Shown here: positions 1 to 8,135 of the stretch, piece after piece
Layout of the letters: the number at the start of each line of letters is the position of its first letter
Numbering within the stretch: position 1 is the first letter of the stretch
NCBI GenBank assembly: GCA_947627325.1
Contig: CANQVO010000005.1
Span: forward strand, 98,876 to 162,875
DNA: 64,000 bases
Source of the DNA: an uncultured Oscillospiraceae bacterium
Lineage (GTDB): Bacteria; Bacillota; Clostridia; Oscillospirales; Oscillospiraceae
Direction: 5' to 3'
Translations under genes and position numbers: made by a program
The notes under the pieces: generated by a model
Seen by the model: only the letters and a program-made list of their open reading frames with translations
What the model was told of the DNA's origin: nothing
The model's database searches: none

Positions 1-1238
1 TTGACCGTGGCGTAGGTGGTGTCCCCGTTGCGGATGGTCATCTCCCCCAGGGCCTGGCCGGCCTCCACGGGGGCCTCCACCTCGTCGCGGTAGAGGGTGA
101 TGTCCCGCTGGAAGTTGGCCGGGTCCATGTCGGTGGGCAGCATGGTCTGGGGGATCTCCTGGGGCTTGAGGGCCACGGCGGTGGTGTCGGCGGAGAGCTT
201 GACCGGGATCTCCGTCACCGGGTCGGCGCTGATGAGCTCCACCCGGTGGAAGGTGTCAAAGCCCCACTGGAGCAGGCGCTTGCTCTCGGCGAACTGGTAG
301 CGGGTCAGGTTCCCCTCCTCGTCCCTGACCTCCTCCGAGCCCAGGACGATGCAGATCAGGGTGTCCTTCCCCTTCCGGGCGGCGGAGGCCAGGCACTTGC
401 CCGCCTCGGTGGTGGAGCCGGTCTTCACCCCGATGGCCTTGGGGTAGCTGTAATTGCCGTTGTAGAGCGAGCCGTTGACCAGGGCGTTGGTGTTGGTGAG
501 GCGGCGCTCCTTTTCGGTGAGGTTGGTGGGGGGGACGGTGTGGCTGCGGGAGGAGACGATGGTCACAAAGGTGTCGTTCTTCAGCGCCTGGCGCACCAGC
601 AGGGCCAGGTCGTGGGCGGTGGTGTAGTGGCTGGCGTTGTGGAGGCCGTGGGCGTTGGCGAAGTTGGTCTCGGTCATGCCCAGCTCCTGGGCGCGCTGGT
701 TCATCCGCTCCACAAAGGTGGTCACGTCGCCGCAGACCGCCTCGGCCAGGATGTTGGCCGCCTCGTTGGCGGAGGGCAGGAGCAGACAGTACAGCAGGTC
801 CTCCACGCTCATCTGCTCCCCGCTCTGGATGTTGGCGGTGGAGCCCCCGGGCTGGAGGTCGGCGCCGAAGGTGTCCGAGGCGGTGATGGTCTGCCCCAGG
901 CTCAGCTCCCCCCGGTCCACCGCCTCCAGCACCAGCAGGGCGGTCATCACCTTGGTGATGGAGGCGGGGTAGTTGTGCTCCTCCGCCCCGGGGGCCAGGT
1001 AGTGGTAGAGCACCTGGCCGCTCTGGGCGTCCATCAGCAGGGCCTCCTTGCACCGGGGCGGCTCCAGATCGGCCAGCAGCTGGCTGACCTCCGGGACCGG
1101 GGCGGTCTGCTCCGCCGCCGGGGTCCCCTCCCCCGCCTCCGGCGCGGGGGCGGCCTGGGCCAGGGCCCCCCAGGCCAGGGAGAGGGTCATCAGCAGGGCC
1201 AGGAAAAAGGAGAGATATCTTTTTTTGGTAATTTTCAT
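1..1238 (-). CDS. D-alanyl-D-alanine carboxypeptidase (class A PBP5/DacF family), 3' end cut by window
   Basis: Removes the terminal D-Ala of peptidoglycan stem peptides outside the membrane. The translated minus strand starts with a signal peptide (residues about 1-30). It shows the peptidase S11 motifs in order: SITK (catalytic Ser93, Lys96), SAN in a LLLPSANEAAN context, and KTG in VKTGSTTEAG. A C-terminal beta domain of the PBP5 type follows and runs off the window, so only about 412 codons are visible. ATG was chosen because GGAG sits 8 bases upstream. The gene points away from the response-regulator operon and shares a promoter-rich intergenic region with it. Confidence 0.95.
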   Translation of the reverse strand, partial: MKITKKRYLSFFLALLMTLSLAWGALAQAAPAPEAGEGTPAAEQTAPVPEVSQLLADLEPPRCKEALLMDAQSGQVLYHYLAPGAEEHNYPASITKVMTALLVLEAVDRGELSLGQTITASDTFGADLQPGGSTANIQSGEQMSVEDLLYCLLLPSANEAANILAEAVCGDVTTFVERMNQRAQELGMTETNFANAHGLHNASHYTTAHDLALLVRQALKNDTFVTIVSSRSHTVPPTNLTEKERRLTNTNALVNGSLYNGNYSYPKAIGVKTGSTTEAGKCLASAARKGKDTLICIVLGSEEVRDEEGNLTRYQFAESKRLLQWGFDTFHRVELISADPVTEIPVKLSADTTAVALKPQEIPQTMLPTDMDPANFQRDITLYRDEVEAPVEAGQALGEMTIRNGDTTYATV

Positions 1239-1258
1239 AGCAAATTCTCCGTCTGTAT

Positions 1259-1288
1259 GGTATAATGTCCGCAGGCGGACATTATACC
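1259..1288. repeat. Perfect 14-bp inverted repeat containing two face-to-face TATAAT boxes
   Basis: Arms GGTATAATGTCCGC and its exact complement are separated by AG. Each arm carries TATAAT, so both strands have a -10 box here. It lies 21 bases upstream of the carboxypeptidase start and could be an operator or divergent promoter. No T-run follows, so a terminator role is unlikely. Confidence 0.8.
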
Positions 1289-1368
1289 GATTTGATGCCG
1301 CCTTTGCTCCCGCCCTTCGGGCGGAACCGCAAAGGATGGCGTATTATACCCCACCGCTGGCGCGGATG

Positions 1369-1377
1369 TGGTATAAT
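1369..1377 (+). promoter_or_regulatory. Extended -10 promoter for the response regulator operon
   Basis: TGGTATAAT is a consensus extended -10 followed by GTCTT. No good -35 lies 17 bases upstream. The same 16-base stretch TGTGGTATAATGTCTT occurs upstream of the pyrophosphatase gene. It leaves a leader of about 135 bases before the response regulator. Confidence 0.6.
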
Positions 1378-1516
1378 GTCTTCGTATGAACACAAAGGGG
1401 CTGTCCCCTGGGTGCGCTTAATGTGATATGATACCACATTTTTCCCCCGTTTGCAACGCTTTCGCGGGGAAAAGGCGCAAGTTTTCCCAGCCGGGCGGCG
1501 AGAGAGGGGCGAGGAC

Positions 1517-2206
1517 TTGAACATCCTGGTGGTAGACGACGAGCAGGTGCTGGTCAAGGGCATCAAGTTCAACCTGGAGAACGAGGGCTACCAGGTGGAG
1601 GTGGGCTACGACGGGCAGACCGCCGTGGCCCTGGCCCGCTCGGGGGACTTTGACCTTATCATCCTGGATCTGATGATGCCCAAGCTGGACGGGCTCCAGG
1701 CGTGCCTGGCCATCCGGCAGTTCTCCACCGTGCCCATCATCATGCTCACCGCCAAGGGGGAGGACGCCGACAAGCTCATGGGCTTTGAGTGCGGCGCGGA
1801 CGACTACATCACCAAGCCCTTCAACATCCTGGAGCTCAAGGCCCGGATCCGGGCCCTCCTCCGCCGCAGCGGCGCGCCGGGCCGCCGGCGGGACGGCCCC
1901 GTTCAGGTCACCCGGGGCCACGTCTCCCTGGACCCGGAGGGCCGCTGGGTGCGGAAGGGGGAGCAGAGCGTGGAGCTCACCGCCAAGGAGTTCGACCTGA
2001 TGGAGCTTCTGATGCGAAACCCCAACAAGGTCTACTCCCGGGAGAGCCTTTTGAACCTGGTGTGGGGCTACGAGTACGCCGGGGAGGACCGCACGGTGGA
2101 CGTGCACATCCGCAGACTGCGGGAGAAGCTGGAGCTGGACCCGGCCAACCCGGCGCTGATCATGACCAAATGGGGCGTGGGCTACTACCTCCACGACCCC
2201 CGGTAA
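1517..2206 (+). CDS. OmpR/PhoB-family response regulator
   Basis: DNA-binding response regulator of 229 residues. The receiver domain (about 1-115) has the acidic pair in VVDDE, phospho-acceptor Asp51 in LIILDLMMP, and the conserved Thr and Lys in LTAK and TKPF. The winged-helix output domain (about 130-225) contains the typical TVDVHIRRLREKL and WGVGYYL. I chose TTG at 1517 because the receiver fold begins right there (NILVVDDE) behind a GA-rich Shine-Dalgarno region; an upstream ATG would add 22 poorly conserved residues. It is followed by gpsA and a histidine kinase, its likely partner. The signal is unknown. Confidence 0.93.
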   Translation: MNILVVDDEQVLVKGIKFNLENEGYQVEVGYDGQTAVALARSGDFDLIILDLMMPKLDGLQACLAIRQFSTVPIIMLTAKGEDADKLMGFECGADDYITKPFNILELKARIRALLRRSGAPGRRRDGPVQVTRGHVSLDPEGRWVRKGEQSVELTAKEFDLMELLMRNPNKVYSRESLLNLVWGYEYAGEDRTVDVHIRRLREKLELDPANPALIMTKWGVGYYLHDPR

Positions 2207-2230
2207 TCAGAGGAAAGTGAGGAATACGCT

Positions 2231-3232
2231 ATGAAGATCACCGTGTTGGGCTCCGGCGGCTGGGGCACCGCCCTGTCCCTGCTGCTGCTGAGAAACGGCC
2301 ACCAGGTCACCCTCTGGTCCTACGTGGAGGCCGAGAGCGCCAACCTGCGGCAGAACCGGGAGAACCCCGTCCTCCCCGGCATCCCCCTGCCCCAGGAGCT
2401 GACCCTCACCGCCGACCTGGAGTGCGTCCGGGGCAGCGGCGTGGTGGTGGTGGCCACCCCCTCCTTCGCCGTGCGCCAGACCATGAATAAGGCGCTGGGG
2501 CTGTTGGACGAGGGGACGGTCCTGGTCTCGGTGTCCAAGGGGATCGAGGAGAACACCTCCCTCACCCTCACCCAGGTCATCGAGGAGGTCACCCAGGGCC
2601 GCTTCCCCATCGCCGCCCTGTCCGGGCCCTCCCACGCCGAGGAGGTGGCCCGGGATATGCCCACCTCCGTGGTGGCCGCCGCCAAGGACCGCCGCATCGC
2701 CGAGATGGTCCAGGACCTCTTTATGGCCCCCATGTTCCGGGTCTACACCACCGACGACGTGGTGGGGGTGGAGCTGGGCGCGGCGCTGAAGAACGTCATC
2801 GCCCTGTGCGCCGGCATCTGCGACGGACTGGGCTTTGGGGACAACACCAAGGCCGCCCTGATGACCCGGGGCCTCAGCGAGATGGCCCGCCTGGGCCAGG
2901 CCATGGGCGGGCGCCGGGAGACCTTCGCGGGCCTGACCGGGGCGGGGGATCTGATGGTCACCTGCACCTCCCAGCACTCCCGCAACCGCCGCTGTGGCAT
3001 CCTCATCGGCCAGGGCGCCCTGCCCCGGGACGCGGTGCGGGAGATCGGCATGGTGGTGGAGGGGTACTACGCCGCCGCCTCCGCCATGACCCTGGCCCAA
3101 AAGCTGGGGGTGGATATGCCCATCACCCAGGCGGTGTGGCGGGTGCTGTACCGGGGCAAGGACCCCAAGACCGCCGCGCTGGAGCTGATGGTCCGGGAGA
3201 AGAAGCCCGAGAACGAGGAAGTATGGACGTAG
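2231..3232 (+). CDS. gpsA: NAD(P)-dependent glycerol-3-phosphate dehydrogenase
   Basis: Cytosolic enzyme reducing dihydroxyacetone phosphate to sn-glycerol-3-phosphate for phospholipid synthesis. The 333-residue product has the family length. The N-terminal Rossmann motif GSGGWGTALS is followed by the C-terminal catalytic domain with GAALKNVIAL and the family motif GDNTKAALMTRG. The start has a GAGGAA Shine-Dalgarno site. The last 10 bases overlap the sensor kinase gene, so translation is probably coupled. Its position between a response regulator and a kinase is unusual and hints that the two-component system is tied to lipid or envelope state; that link is inference. Confidence 0.96.
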   Translation: MKITVLGSGGWGTALSLLLLRNGHQVTLWSYVEAESANLRQNRENPVLPGIPLPQELTLTADLECVRGSGVVVVATPSFAVRQTMNKALGLLDEGTVLVSVSKGIEENTSLTLTQVIEEVTQGRFPIAALSGPSHAEEVARDMPTSVVAAAKDRRIAEMVQDLFMAPMFRVYTTDDVVGVELGAALKNVIALCAGICDGLGFGDNTKAALMTRGLSEMARLGQAMGGRRETFAGLTGAGDLMVTCTSQHSRNRRCGILIGQGALPRDAVREIGMVVEGYYAAASAMTLAQKLGVDMPITQAVWRVLYRGKDPKTAALELMVREKKPENEEVWT

Positions 3233-4659
3233 GGGAGGGCCGCCCCCGGCGGGGGCTGGGCCTGCGCTCCAAGCTGGCCCTGTCCCACATTCTGCTCATC
3301 GCCGCGGTGCTTTTGTTCCTCAACACCTACCCCGTCCTCTTCAGCCAGGAGCTGATCTTCCGCACCAAGCAGGGCTCCCTCCAGACCCAGGTCTCCCTCC
3401 TCTCCTCCGGCCTCAGCGGCCTGGGGGAGGTCACCCCCGACGGGGCGGGCCAGGTCATGGAACAGCTCTCCCTGCAGAACCTGACCCAGGTGGTCATCAC
3501 CGACGCGGCGGGGGTGGTGGTCTACGACTCGGACCTCTCCGCCGGGTCGGTGGGCGCCGTCTGGGACTGGCCCGAGCTCCGGCAGGCCCTGACCCACACC
3601 CAGGACGTGTTCCACCCCGCCTTCCACGCCGGGGCCTTCCAGAGCCGGGCGGCCGCCCCGGTGACGGCGGGGGGCCGGGTCATCGGCGGGGTGTGCCTGT
3701 TTGAGTACGACGCGGACCAGGGCCGCCTTCTGCTGGACATCCAGAAGAACATCCGCAACATCTCCATCATCGTCTGCGCCATCGCCGTGGGGGTGAGCCT
3801 GCTGCTGTCCAAGGCCATTACCCGGCGCATCGCCCGGCTGCTCCAGGGCATCCGCATGGTGCGGGAGGGGGAGTACTCCCACCGGGTCAAGGTCTCCGGC
3901 CACGACGAGCTGCGGCAGCTCGGGGAGGAGTTCAACCAGCTCACAGGCCGCCTCCAGACCACCGAGGAGTCCCGCCGCCGCTTCGTCTCCGACGCCTCCC
4001 ACGAGCTCAAGACCCCCCTGGCCTCCATCCGCCTGCTCACAGACTCCATCCTCCACGCCGACAACATGGACCCGGACACCACCCGGGAGTTCATCGGCGA
4101 CATCGGCCGGGAGGCCGACCGCCTCACCCGCATCACCGAAAAGCTCCTCACCCTCACCCGCATGGACGCCCAGGGGGACCAGGCCCTGGACATGGGCCCC
4201 ACCGCCATGGCCCCCGTGGTCCGCAAGGCCGCCCATATGCTGGAGCCCCTGGCCGCCCAGAGCGAGGTGACCCTCACCTGCTCTCTGGAGGAGGGCTGTC
4301 TGGCCCCCTGCGGGGAGGACGACCTCTACCAGATCGCCTTCAATTTGATGGAAAACGCCGTCAAGTACAACCTCCCCGGCGGGACGGTGGAGGTGACCCT
4401 GGCGGGGACCCAGGCGGGCACGGTACTGCGGGTGGAGGACACGGGGGTGGGGGTGCCCCAGGAGGAGCTGTCCAAGATCTTCGACCGCTTCTACCGGGTG
4501 GACAAGGCCCGCTCCCGGGCCGCCGGCGGCACCGGGCTGGGGCTTTCCATCGTGCAGGACACGGTGCGCTGTCACGGCGGCACCGTGGCCGCCCGGAACC
4601 GGGAGTCGGGGTCCGGCACCTGCTTCGTGGTCACCTTCCCCCAGGCGGACCCGGCCTGA
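3223..4659 (+). CDS. Sensor histidine kinase (HAMP-HisKA-HATPase)
   Basis: Membrane sensor kinase of 478 residues. It has a first membrane segment (about 17-38), an extracytoplasmic domain of about 135 residues, a second segment (about 179-198), HAMP, HisKA with SDASHELKTPL (phospho-acceptor His260), and an ATPase domain with N-box NLMENAVKYN and G-box motifs VEDTGVGVP and GGTGLGLSIV. It starts inside the end of gpsA (ATG at 3223) and is the likely partner of the response regulator two genes upstream. Kinases with this layout often sense envelope signals, but the ligand cannot be told from sequence. Confidence 0.93.
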   Translation: MDVGEGRPRRGLGLRSKLALSHILLIAAVLLFLNTYPVLFSQELIFRTKQGSLQTQVSLLSSGLSGLGEVTPDGAGQVMEQLSLQNLTQVVITDAAGVVVYDSDLSAGSVGAVWDWPELRQALTHTQDVFHPAFHAGAFQSRAAAPVTAGGRVIGGVCLFEYDADQGRLLLDIQKNIRNISIIVCAIAVGVSLLLSKAITRRIARLLQGIRMVREGEYSHRVKVSGHDELRQLGEEFNQLTGRLQTTEESRRRFVSDASHELKTPLASIRLLTDSILHADNMDPDTTREFIGDIGREADRLTRITEKLLTLTRMDAQGDQALDMGPTAMAPVVRKAAHMLEPLAAQSEVTLTCSLEEGCLAPCGEDDLYQIAFNLMENAVKYNLPGGTVEVTLAGTQAGTVLRVEDTGVGVPQEELSKIFDRFYRVDKARSRAAGGTGLGLSIVQDTVRCHGGTVAARNRESGSGTCFVVTFPQADPA

Positions 4660-4684
4660 CCGGCGCGGAGGCGCAAAATATTGC

Positions 4685-4713
4685 TTGTAACTTTCCAAAA
4701 CTTGTAGTACAAT
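4685..4713 (+). promoter_or_regulatory. Sigma-A-type promoter
   Basis: TTGTAA, 17-base spacer, TACAAT, about 57 bases upstream of the next start codon in an AT-rich pocket. It separates the following gene from the kinase operon. Confidence 0.75.
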
Positions 4714-4770
4714 AGAAAAGAGCTTCATCCCCGGACGGCTGGGAGACATTTTGAACAGGAGGCTGATCGT

Positions 4771-5214
4771 ATGGATTTTGACGCTATCATGACCCGCATC
4801 AGCGCCATGGCCCAGAGCGGCGTGGCCAAGGCCAAGGATCTGGCGGAGATCGCCAAGCTGAAGATGAACAACACCAAGGAAAAAGACGGCATCCGCAAGG
4901 CCTACGCCGAGATCGGCAAGATCTACTTCGCCCAGCACGGCGCCGATCCCGACCCCGCCTTCGCCTCCCTCTGCGCCCAGATCAACGAGCGCATGGAGCG
5001 CATCGCCGTCAACGACGAGCGCATCACCGAGATCAAGCTGGACAAGGGCATCACCGATGAGGACATCGAGGCCATCGAGAGCGACACCCCCCTGCGGGAC
5101 GCGGTGGGCCATGTGGCCGTGAACACGGCGGAGAAGGTGGCCGACGCGGTGGAGTCCGTGGAGGGCGTGGTGAAGGACGCGGTGGATGTCTCCCTGGAAG
5201 ATCCCATGGAGTAA
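4771..5214 (+). CDS. Conserved-looking small soluble protein, function unknown
   Basis: 147 residues, no signal peptide, highly charged and mostly helical. Residues 1-50 are Ala/Lys rich and look able to form a coiled coil; the middle has the pattern IYFAQHGADPDPAF. The C-terminal part is acidic, with an amphipathic stretch (DAVGHVAVNTAEKVADAVESVEGVVKDAV, split by Val/Ala heptads). AGGAGG precedes the ATG, a good promoter sits upstream and a strong terminator downstream, so this is a monocistronic, probably well-expressed gene. I do not recognise the family. Confidence 0.85.
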   Translation: MDFDAIMTRISAMAQSGVAKAKDLAEIAKLKMNNTKEKDGIRKAYAEIGKIYFAQHGADPDPAFASLCAQINERMERIAVNDERITEIKLDKGITDEDIEAIESDTPLRDAVGHVAVNTAEKVADAVESVEGVVKDAVDVSLEDPME

Positions 5215-5230
5215 ATCATCAAAAACGTGA

Positions 5231-5267
5231 AAAAGTCTCGGTGAGCGCCGCTCACCGAGACTTTTTT
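5231..5267 (+). terminator. Rho-independent terminator
   Basis: Perfect 16-base stem AAAAGTCTCGGTGAGC with loop GCC and a T-run. It is flanked by A and T runs on both sides, so it probably serves the convergent ABC operon too. Confidence 0.93.
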
Positions 5268-5293
5268 CTTTTCCAAAGCCCATGGCCGGGGCG

Positions 5294-5824
5294 CTAGCCC
5301 TCCGGCTCCAGGGTCAACACCTGATCCACCCACGCCTCCAGCTCCCCGCCGTGGCCGGTGAGGAGGACGGGCTTGCCCAGGGCCCGCAGGCCCTCCAGGA
5401 TCCGCCTCTGCCGGGGCAGGTCCACCCCGGCGAAGGGCTCGTCCAGCAGATACCGCTCTCCCCCCAGGGCCAGGCACCGGGCCAGGGCCAGGCGGCGGGC
5501 CATGCCGCCGGAGAGCTGGTGGGGGTAGGCGTCCTCCTCCCCCGTCAGTTCCACCAGGGCCAGGATATCAGGGACTTCGCCCCGGCGGCTCTTGGGCATC
5601 ACGTCGGTCAGGTGCTGGGCCACCGTCCGCCAGGGCAGAAGGCGGTCCTCCTGGAACAGGAAGGCGGCGGCGGGACAGCGCTCAAACAGGGCTTTCAGCA
5701 GGGTGGTCTTGCCCACCCCGGAGGGGCCGGAGAGCAGGGTCAGGCCCCGGTCGGGGATGGAGAAATCCCGGTGGTCGAAGACCACCTTCTCCCCATAGCG
5801 GACGGTGAGGTCACGGATCTCCAT
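5294..5824 (-). CDS. ABC transporter ATP-binding protein (SsuB/TauB type), compact
   Basis: Cytoplasmic ATPase subunit powering the adjacent permease. It has Walker A GPSGVGKTT (about 33-41), Q-loop LFQEDRLLPW, signature LSGGMARRLALARC, Walker B YLLDEPFAGVD and H-loop LLTGHG. At 176 residues it is clearly shorter than the usual 240 or more; it ends soon after the H-loop and lacks the normal C-terminal extension. ATG at 5824 has a perfect AAGGAGGT site and overlaps the permease end by 14 bases. The permease and lipoprotein directly upstream define an importer; the substrate (sulfonate, nitrate, taurine or pyrimidine-like) is not determinable. Confidence 0.92.
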   Translation of the reverse strand: MEIRDLTVRYGEKVVFDHRDFSIPDRGLTLLSGPSGVGKTTLLKALFERCPAAAFLFQEDRLLPWRTVAQHLTDVMPKSRRGEVPDILALVELTGEEDAYPHQLSGGMARRLALARCLALGGERYLLDEPFAGVDLPRQRRILEGLRALGKPVLLTGHGGELEAWVDQVLTLEPEG

Positions 5825-6584
5825 GTCCCCACCTCCTTCCCCGCCGGTCCAGCGCCCGCCACGCCCACCACAGCGCCCGCTCCACCGCGAAGGACAGGCA
5901 CACCACCACCGCCGTCCAGGCAAAGAGGTCGGCGGTCTCCATGGAGAGCTTGGCGTTGTAGACCTGGGTGCCCAGAGCCCGCCGGGGACGGCACAGCACC
6001 TCCGCCGCCACCCCCGCCTTCCAGGCAAGGCCCAGGGCGGTGCGGCACCCGGCCAGGACGGCGGGCAGGACGGAGGGGAGGTAGACCAGCCGCGCGGTCT
6101 TCCAGCGGGAAAAGCGGTAGGCCCGGGCCATCTCCAAAAGCTGGGGGTCGGTGTCTCCGATGGCCTGGGCCGTGGCCCCCCACACCACCGGGGCGGACAT
6201 GAGCGCGGCGATCACCGCGGGCACCCACCCCGCCTGGCACCACAGCCAGATGAGCAGGATGAAGGAGGCCACCGGGGTGGCCCGGACCACCTTCATCATG
6301 GGGGTCATCACCCAGTCCACCGGCTCCCACCGGGCGGACAGGGCGGCCACCAGCGCGCCGCCCAGCGCCCCCAGCGCGCCGCCCAGAAAGACCCGGCCCA
6401 GGGTAGCCAGGGCCGCGCGCCAGAAGAGGGGGGTGGGGCACAGGGCGGCCAGCCGCTCCAGCACCCGCCCGGGCCCGGGCAGCAACAGCTCCAGCCCCAC
6501 CCAGCCGGCCAGGCACTGCCATACCCCCAGCCAGACGGCCAGGGGCAGCAGGACCCGGAGGACCCGTTTGACCCAGCGTTTCAT
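5811..6584 (-). CDS. ABC transporter permease (SsuC/BPD_transp_1 family)
   Basis: Integral membrane subunit of 257 residues with about six hydrophobic segments, starting after a short basic N-terminus. The cytoplasmic coupling loop is seen in DTDPQLLEMARAYRFSRW (EAA-like motif), followed by VYLPSVLPAVLAGCRTALG, typical of SsuC/TauC permeases. It starts immediately after the stop of the substrate-binding protein gene and overlaps the ATPase gene, giving a tight three-gene operon. Confidence 0.92.
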   Translation of the reverse strand: MKRWVKRVLRVLLPLAVWLGVWQCLAGWVGLELLLPGPGRVLERLAALCPTPLFWRAALATLGRVFLGGALGALGGALVAALSARWEPVDWVMTPMMKVVRATPVASFILLIWLWCQAGWVPAVIAALMSAPVVWGATAQAIGDTDPQLLEMARAYRFSRWKTARLVYLPSVLPAVLAGCRTALGLAWKAGVAAEVLCRPRRALGTQVYNAKLSMETADLFAWTAVVVCLSFAVERALWWAWRALDRRGRRWGHGDP

Positions 6585-7646
6585 TTACCCGGCGATGTAG
6601 TAGAACCCGTCGTCGGGGACGCCGCCGCCGATGGAGGCGGGGTCGGCGTGGAAGAGCACCTCATAGTAGCCCTGGATGGCCGCGCGCATCTCGGCCCCGG
6701 CGATGAAGGTCAGGTTGCACTGGGGGATGGCCTTGGCGGCGATGGCCTCCGACGGGGCGATGCCGTAGTCCGCCACCAGCTTGGCGGGGTTGGCGTTGTC
6801 GGACAAAGCCAAATTCGCGGGGTCGGCCATGTAGGCGATGGACTGCTCATACTCGTCCAGGAACGCCTCCACCGCCTCCGGGTCCTCCTGGGCGAACTCC
6901 GTCCGCACCACCACACAGCCCATGGTGAGCTGACTGCCGTTGCGGAGGTAGTCCCACTCGTCGGTCAGGCTGATATAGCTCTGGATCTTCCCCTCGCTCT
7001 TGGCCTCCAGGGCGGTGGCGGCGGGGACGGGGAGCAGGCAGTAGTCCGCCTCCCCCTGGAGCATCGCCACGTTCACCTCGTCGGCGGTGCCCCAGACGAT
7101 GTCCACGTCACTCTCCGGGTCCAGGTCATTCTCCCGCAGGAGGTAGTCCAGCACGTACTGGGGGTTGGCCCCCTGGCCGGTGGCGTAGAGGGTCTTGTCC
7201 CGCAGGTCGCCCAGGTACTGGATGGGCCGGTCGGCGGGGCCCAGGATGTAGAGCACGCCCAGGGTGTTGAGGGCGGCGATCTGAATGGAGCCCTGGGACT
7301 TGTTGTACAAAGTGGCGGCCACGTTGGTGGCCAGGGCGGCGATGTCGAACTCCCCGCTGGTCAGCCCCGCCATCACCTGCTGGTTGTCGGTGCAGATGGT
7401 GTAATTGTAGTGGTTGGCGCTCTCCCCGGCGTCGCTGTCGTACAGGAGCTTGGCCGCGCCCACGCCGGTGGGGCCGGAGAGGACGGCCAGGTCGATCTCC
7501 GCCCCCGCGGTCTGGGTGGGCTCCTCCGTGGGCGCCTGGGTGGGCTCTTGGGTGGGCTCGCTGGGGGCGGACTTCTTGCCGCATCCGGCCAGGACCAGGC
7601 AGAGGGCCAGGCCCAGGGCCAGCCATTTTTTCCAAGTGTGTTTCAT
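6585..7646 (-). CDS. ABC transporter substrate-binding lipoprotein (SsuA/THI5-like)
   Basis: 353-residue extracytoplasmic receptor. It has a signal sequence ending in lipobox LVLAGC, then a Pro/Thr/Glu-rich linker (residues about 25-47) and a periplasmic-binding fold. The internal signature GPTGVGAAKLL and the later EGEADYCLLPVPAATAL pattern resemble the SsuA/NitT/THI5-like group. GGAGGAG precedes the ATG and a TTGACA/TATGCT promoter lies upstream. First gene of the importer operon. No riboswitch is visible in the short leader, so the ligand remains open. Confidence 0.9.
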   Translation of the reverse strand: MKHTWKKWLALGLALCLVLAGCGKKSAPSEPTQEPTQAPTEEPTQTAGAEIDLAVLSGPTGVGAAKLLYDSDAGESANHYNYTICTDNQQVMAGLTSGEFDIAALATNVAATLYNKSQGSIQIAALNTLGVLYILGPADRPIQYLGDLRDKTLYATGQGANPQYVLDYLLRENDLDPESDVDIVWGTADEVNVAMLQGEADYCLLPVPAATALEAKSEGKIQSYISLTDEWDYLRNGSQLTMGCVVVRTEFAQEDPEAVEAFLDEYEQSIAYMADPANLALSDNANPAKLVADYGIAPSEAIAAKAIPQCNLTFIAGAEMRAAIQGYYEVLFHADPASIGGGVPDDGFYYIAG

Positions 7647-7685
7647 ACGATCTCCTCCTCAAAAATCAGCGTTCACATCCCCCCA

Positions 7686-7715
7686 AGCATACTCCCCGGG
7701 CGGGACATTTGTCAA
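7686..7715 (-). promoter_or_regulatory. Sigma-A promoter of the ABC importer operon
   Basis: On the minus strand: perfect -35 TTGACA, 18-base spacer, -10 TATGCT, ending 40 bases before the lipoprotein start. Confidence 0.8.
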
Positions 7716-7751
7716 GTCAGGCACATAGAATAGGCGCAAGGAGGGTTGCGT

Positions 7752-8018
7752 ATGGCACAGAGAAGTTGTTCCGGGGCCGGTCAGGCCTCGTCGTGTTTCG
7801 CCTCGGAGCGGCTCCAGATCCGCCAGGAGCTGGAGGACGCCCCCATGAACCAGATCAACGTCCGGGAGGCGCTGGCCGCCGGGTCGGACACCTGCCCCCT
7901 CTGGCAGGAGGAGCTGCTGGCCCTGCTGGAGGATCAGAACCGCCTGCTCTACGACATCCTGGGGGCGATGACCTCCCTCACCGCCGCCCAGCTGGCCCGG
8001 GACCGGCAGGCCCCGTAG
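7752..8018 (+). CDS. Small hypothetical protein
   Basis: 88 residues from an ATG 6 bases behind GGAGGG; a TTG two codons earlier is in frame. The N-terminus is Ser/Cys/Ala rich and the rest helical, with a leucine-rich amphipathic stretch (WQEELLALLEDQNRLLYDIL). An internal ATG (MNQINVREAL) with a weak GA-rich site could give a 57-residue form. No family is recognised. It stands alone between the ABC operon and a Cys-rich gene, both on the opposite strand. Confidence 0.6.
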   Translation: MAQRSCSGAGQASSCFASERLQIRQELEDAPMNQINVREALAAGSDTCPLWQEELLALLEDQNRLLYDILGAMTSLTAAQLARDRQAP

Positions 8019-8056
8019 CGTTGGCATCTGTACTTATCCCCCGCGGGCGTATAAGT

Positions 8057-8096
8057 AAAAAATCTGCCAAAGAGGCGGGGCCGCTTCTCTGGCAGA
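8057..8096 (-). terminator. Terminator of the DUF1540 gene
   Basis: Stem TCTGCCA/TGGCAGA extended inward by GAGGCGG/CCGCTTC. Read on the minus strand it is followed by a T-run (A-run at 8057-8062). Confidence 0.8.
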
Positions 8097-8135
8097 CTGG
8101 GAGCGGAGGGCCCCGCCGCCGCGGAGCCCTCTTCG

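Noticed and set aside
2806..3222. Long in-frame upstream extension of the sensor kinase reading frame
   Set aside because: It overlaps gpsA in another frame and reads as Gly/Arg/Pro-rich nonsense; the kinase begins at ATG 3223 just before its membrane segment.
7647..7690. Riboswitch before the ABC importer operon
   Set aside because: The leader is only about 34 bases after the promoter -10 and shows no conserved fold.
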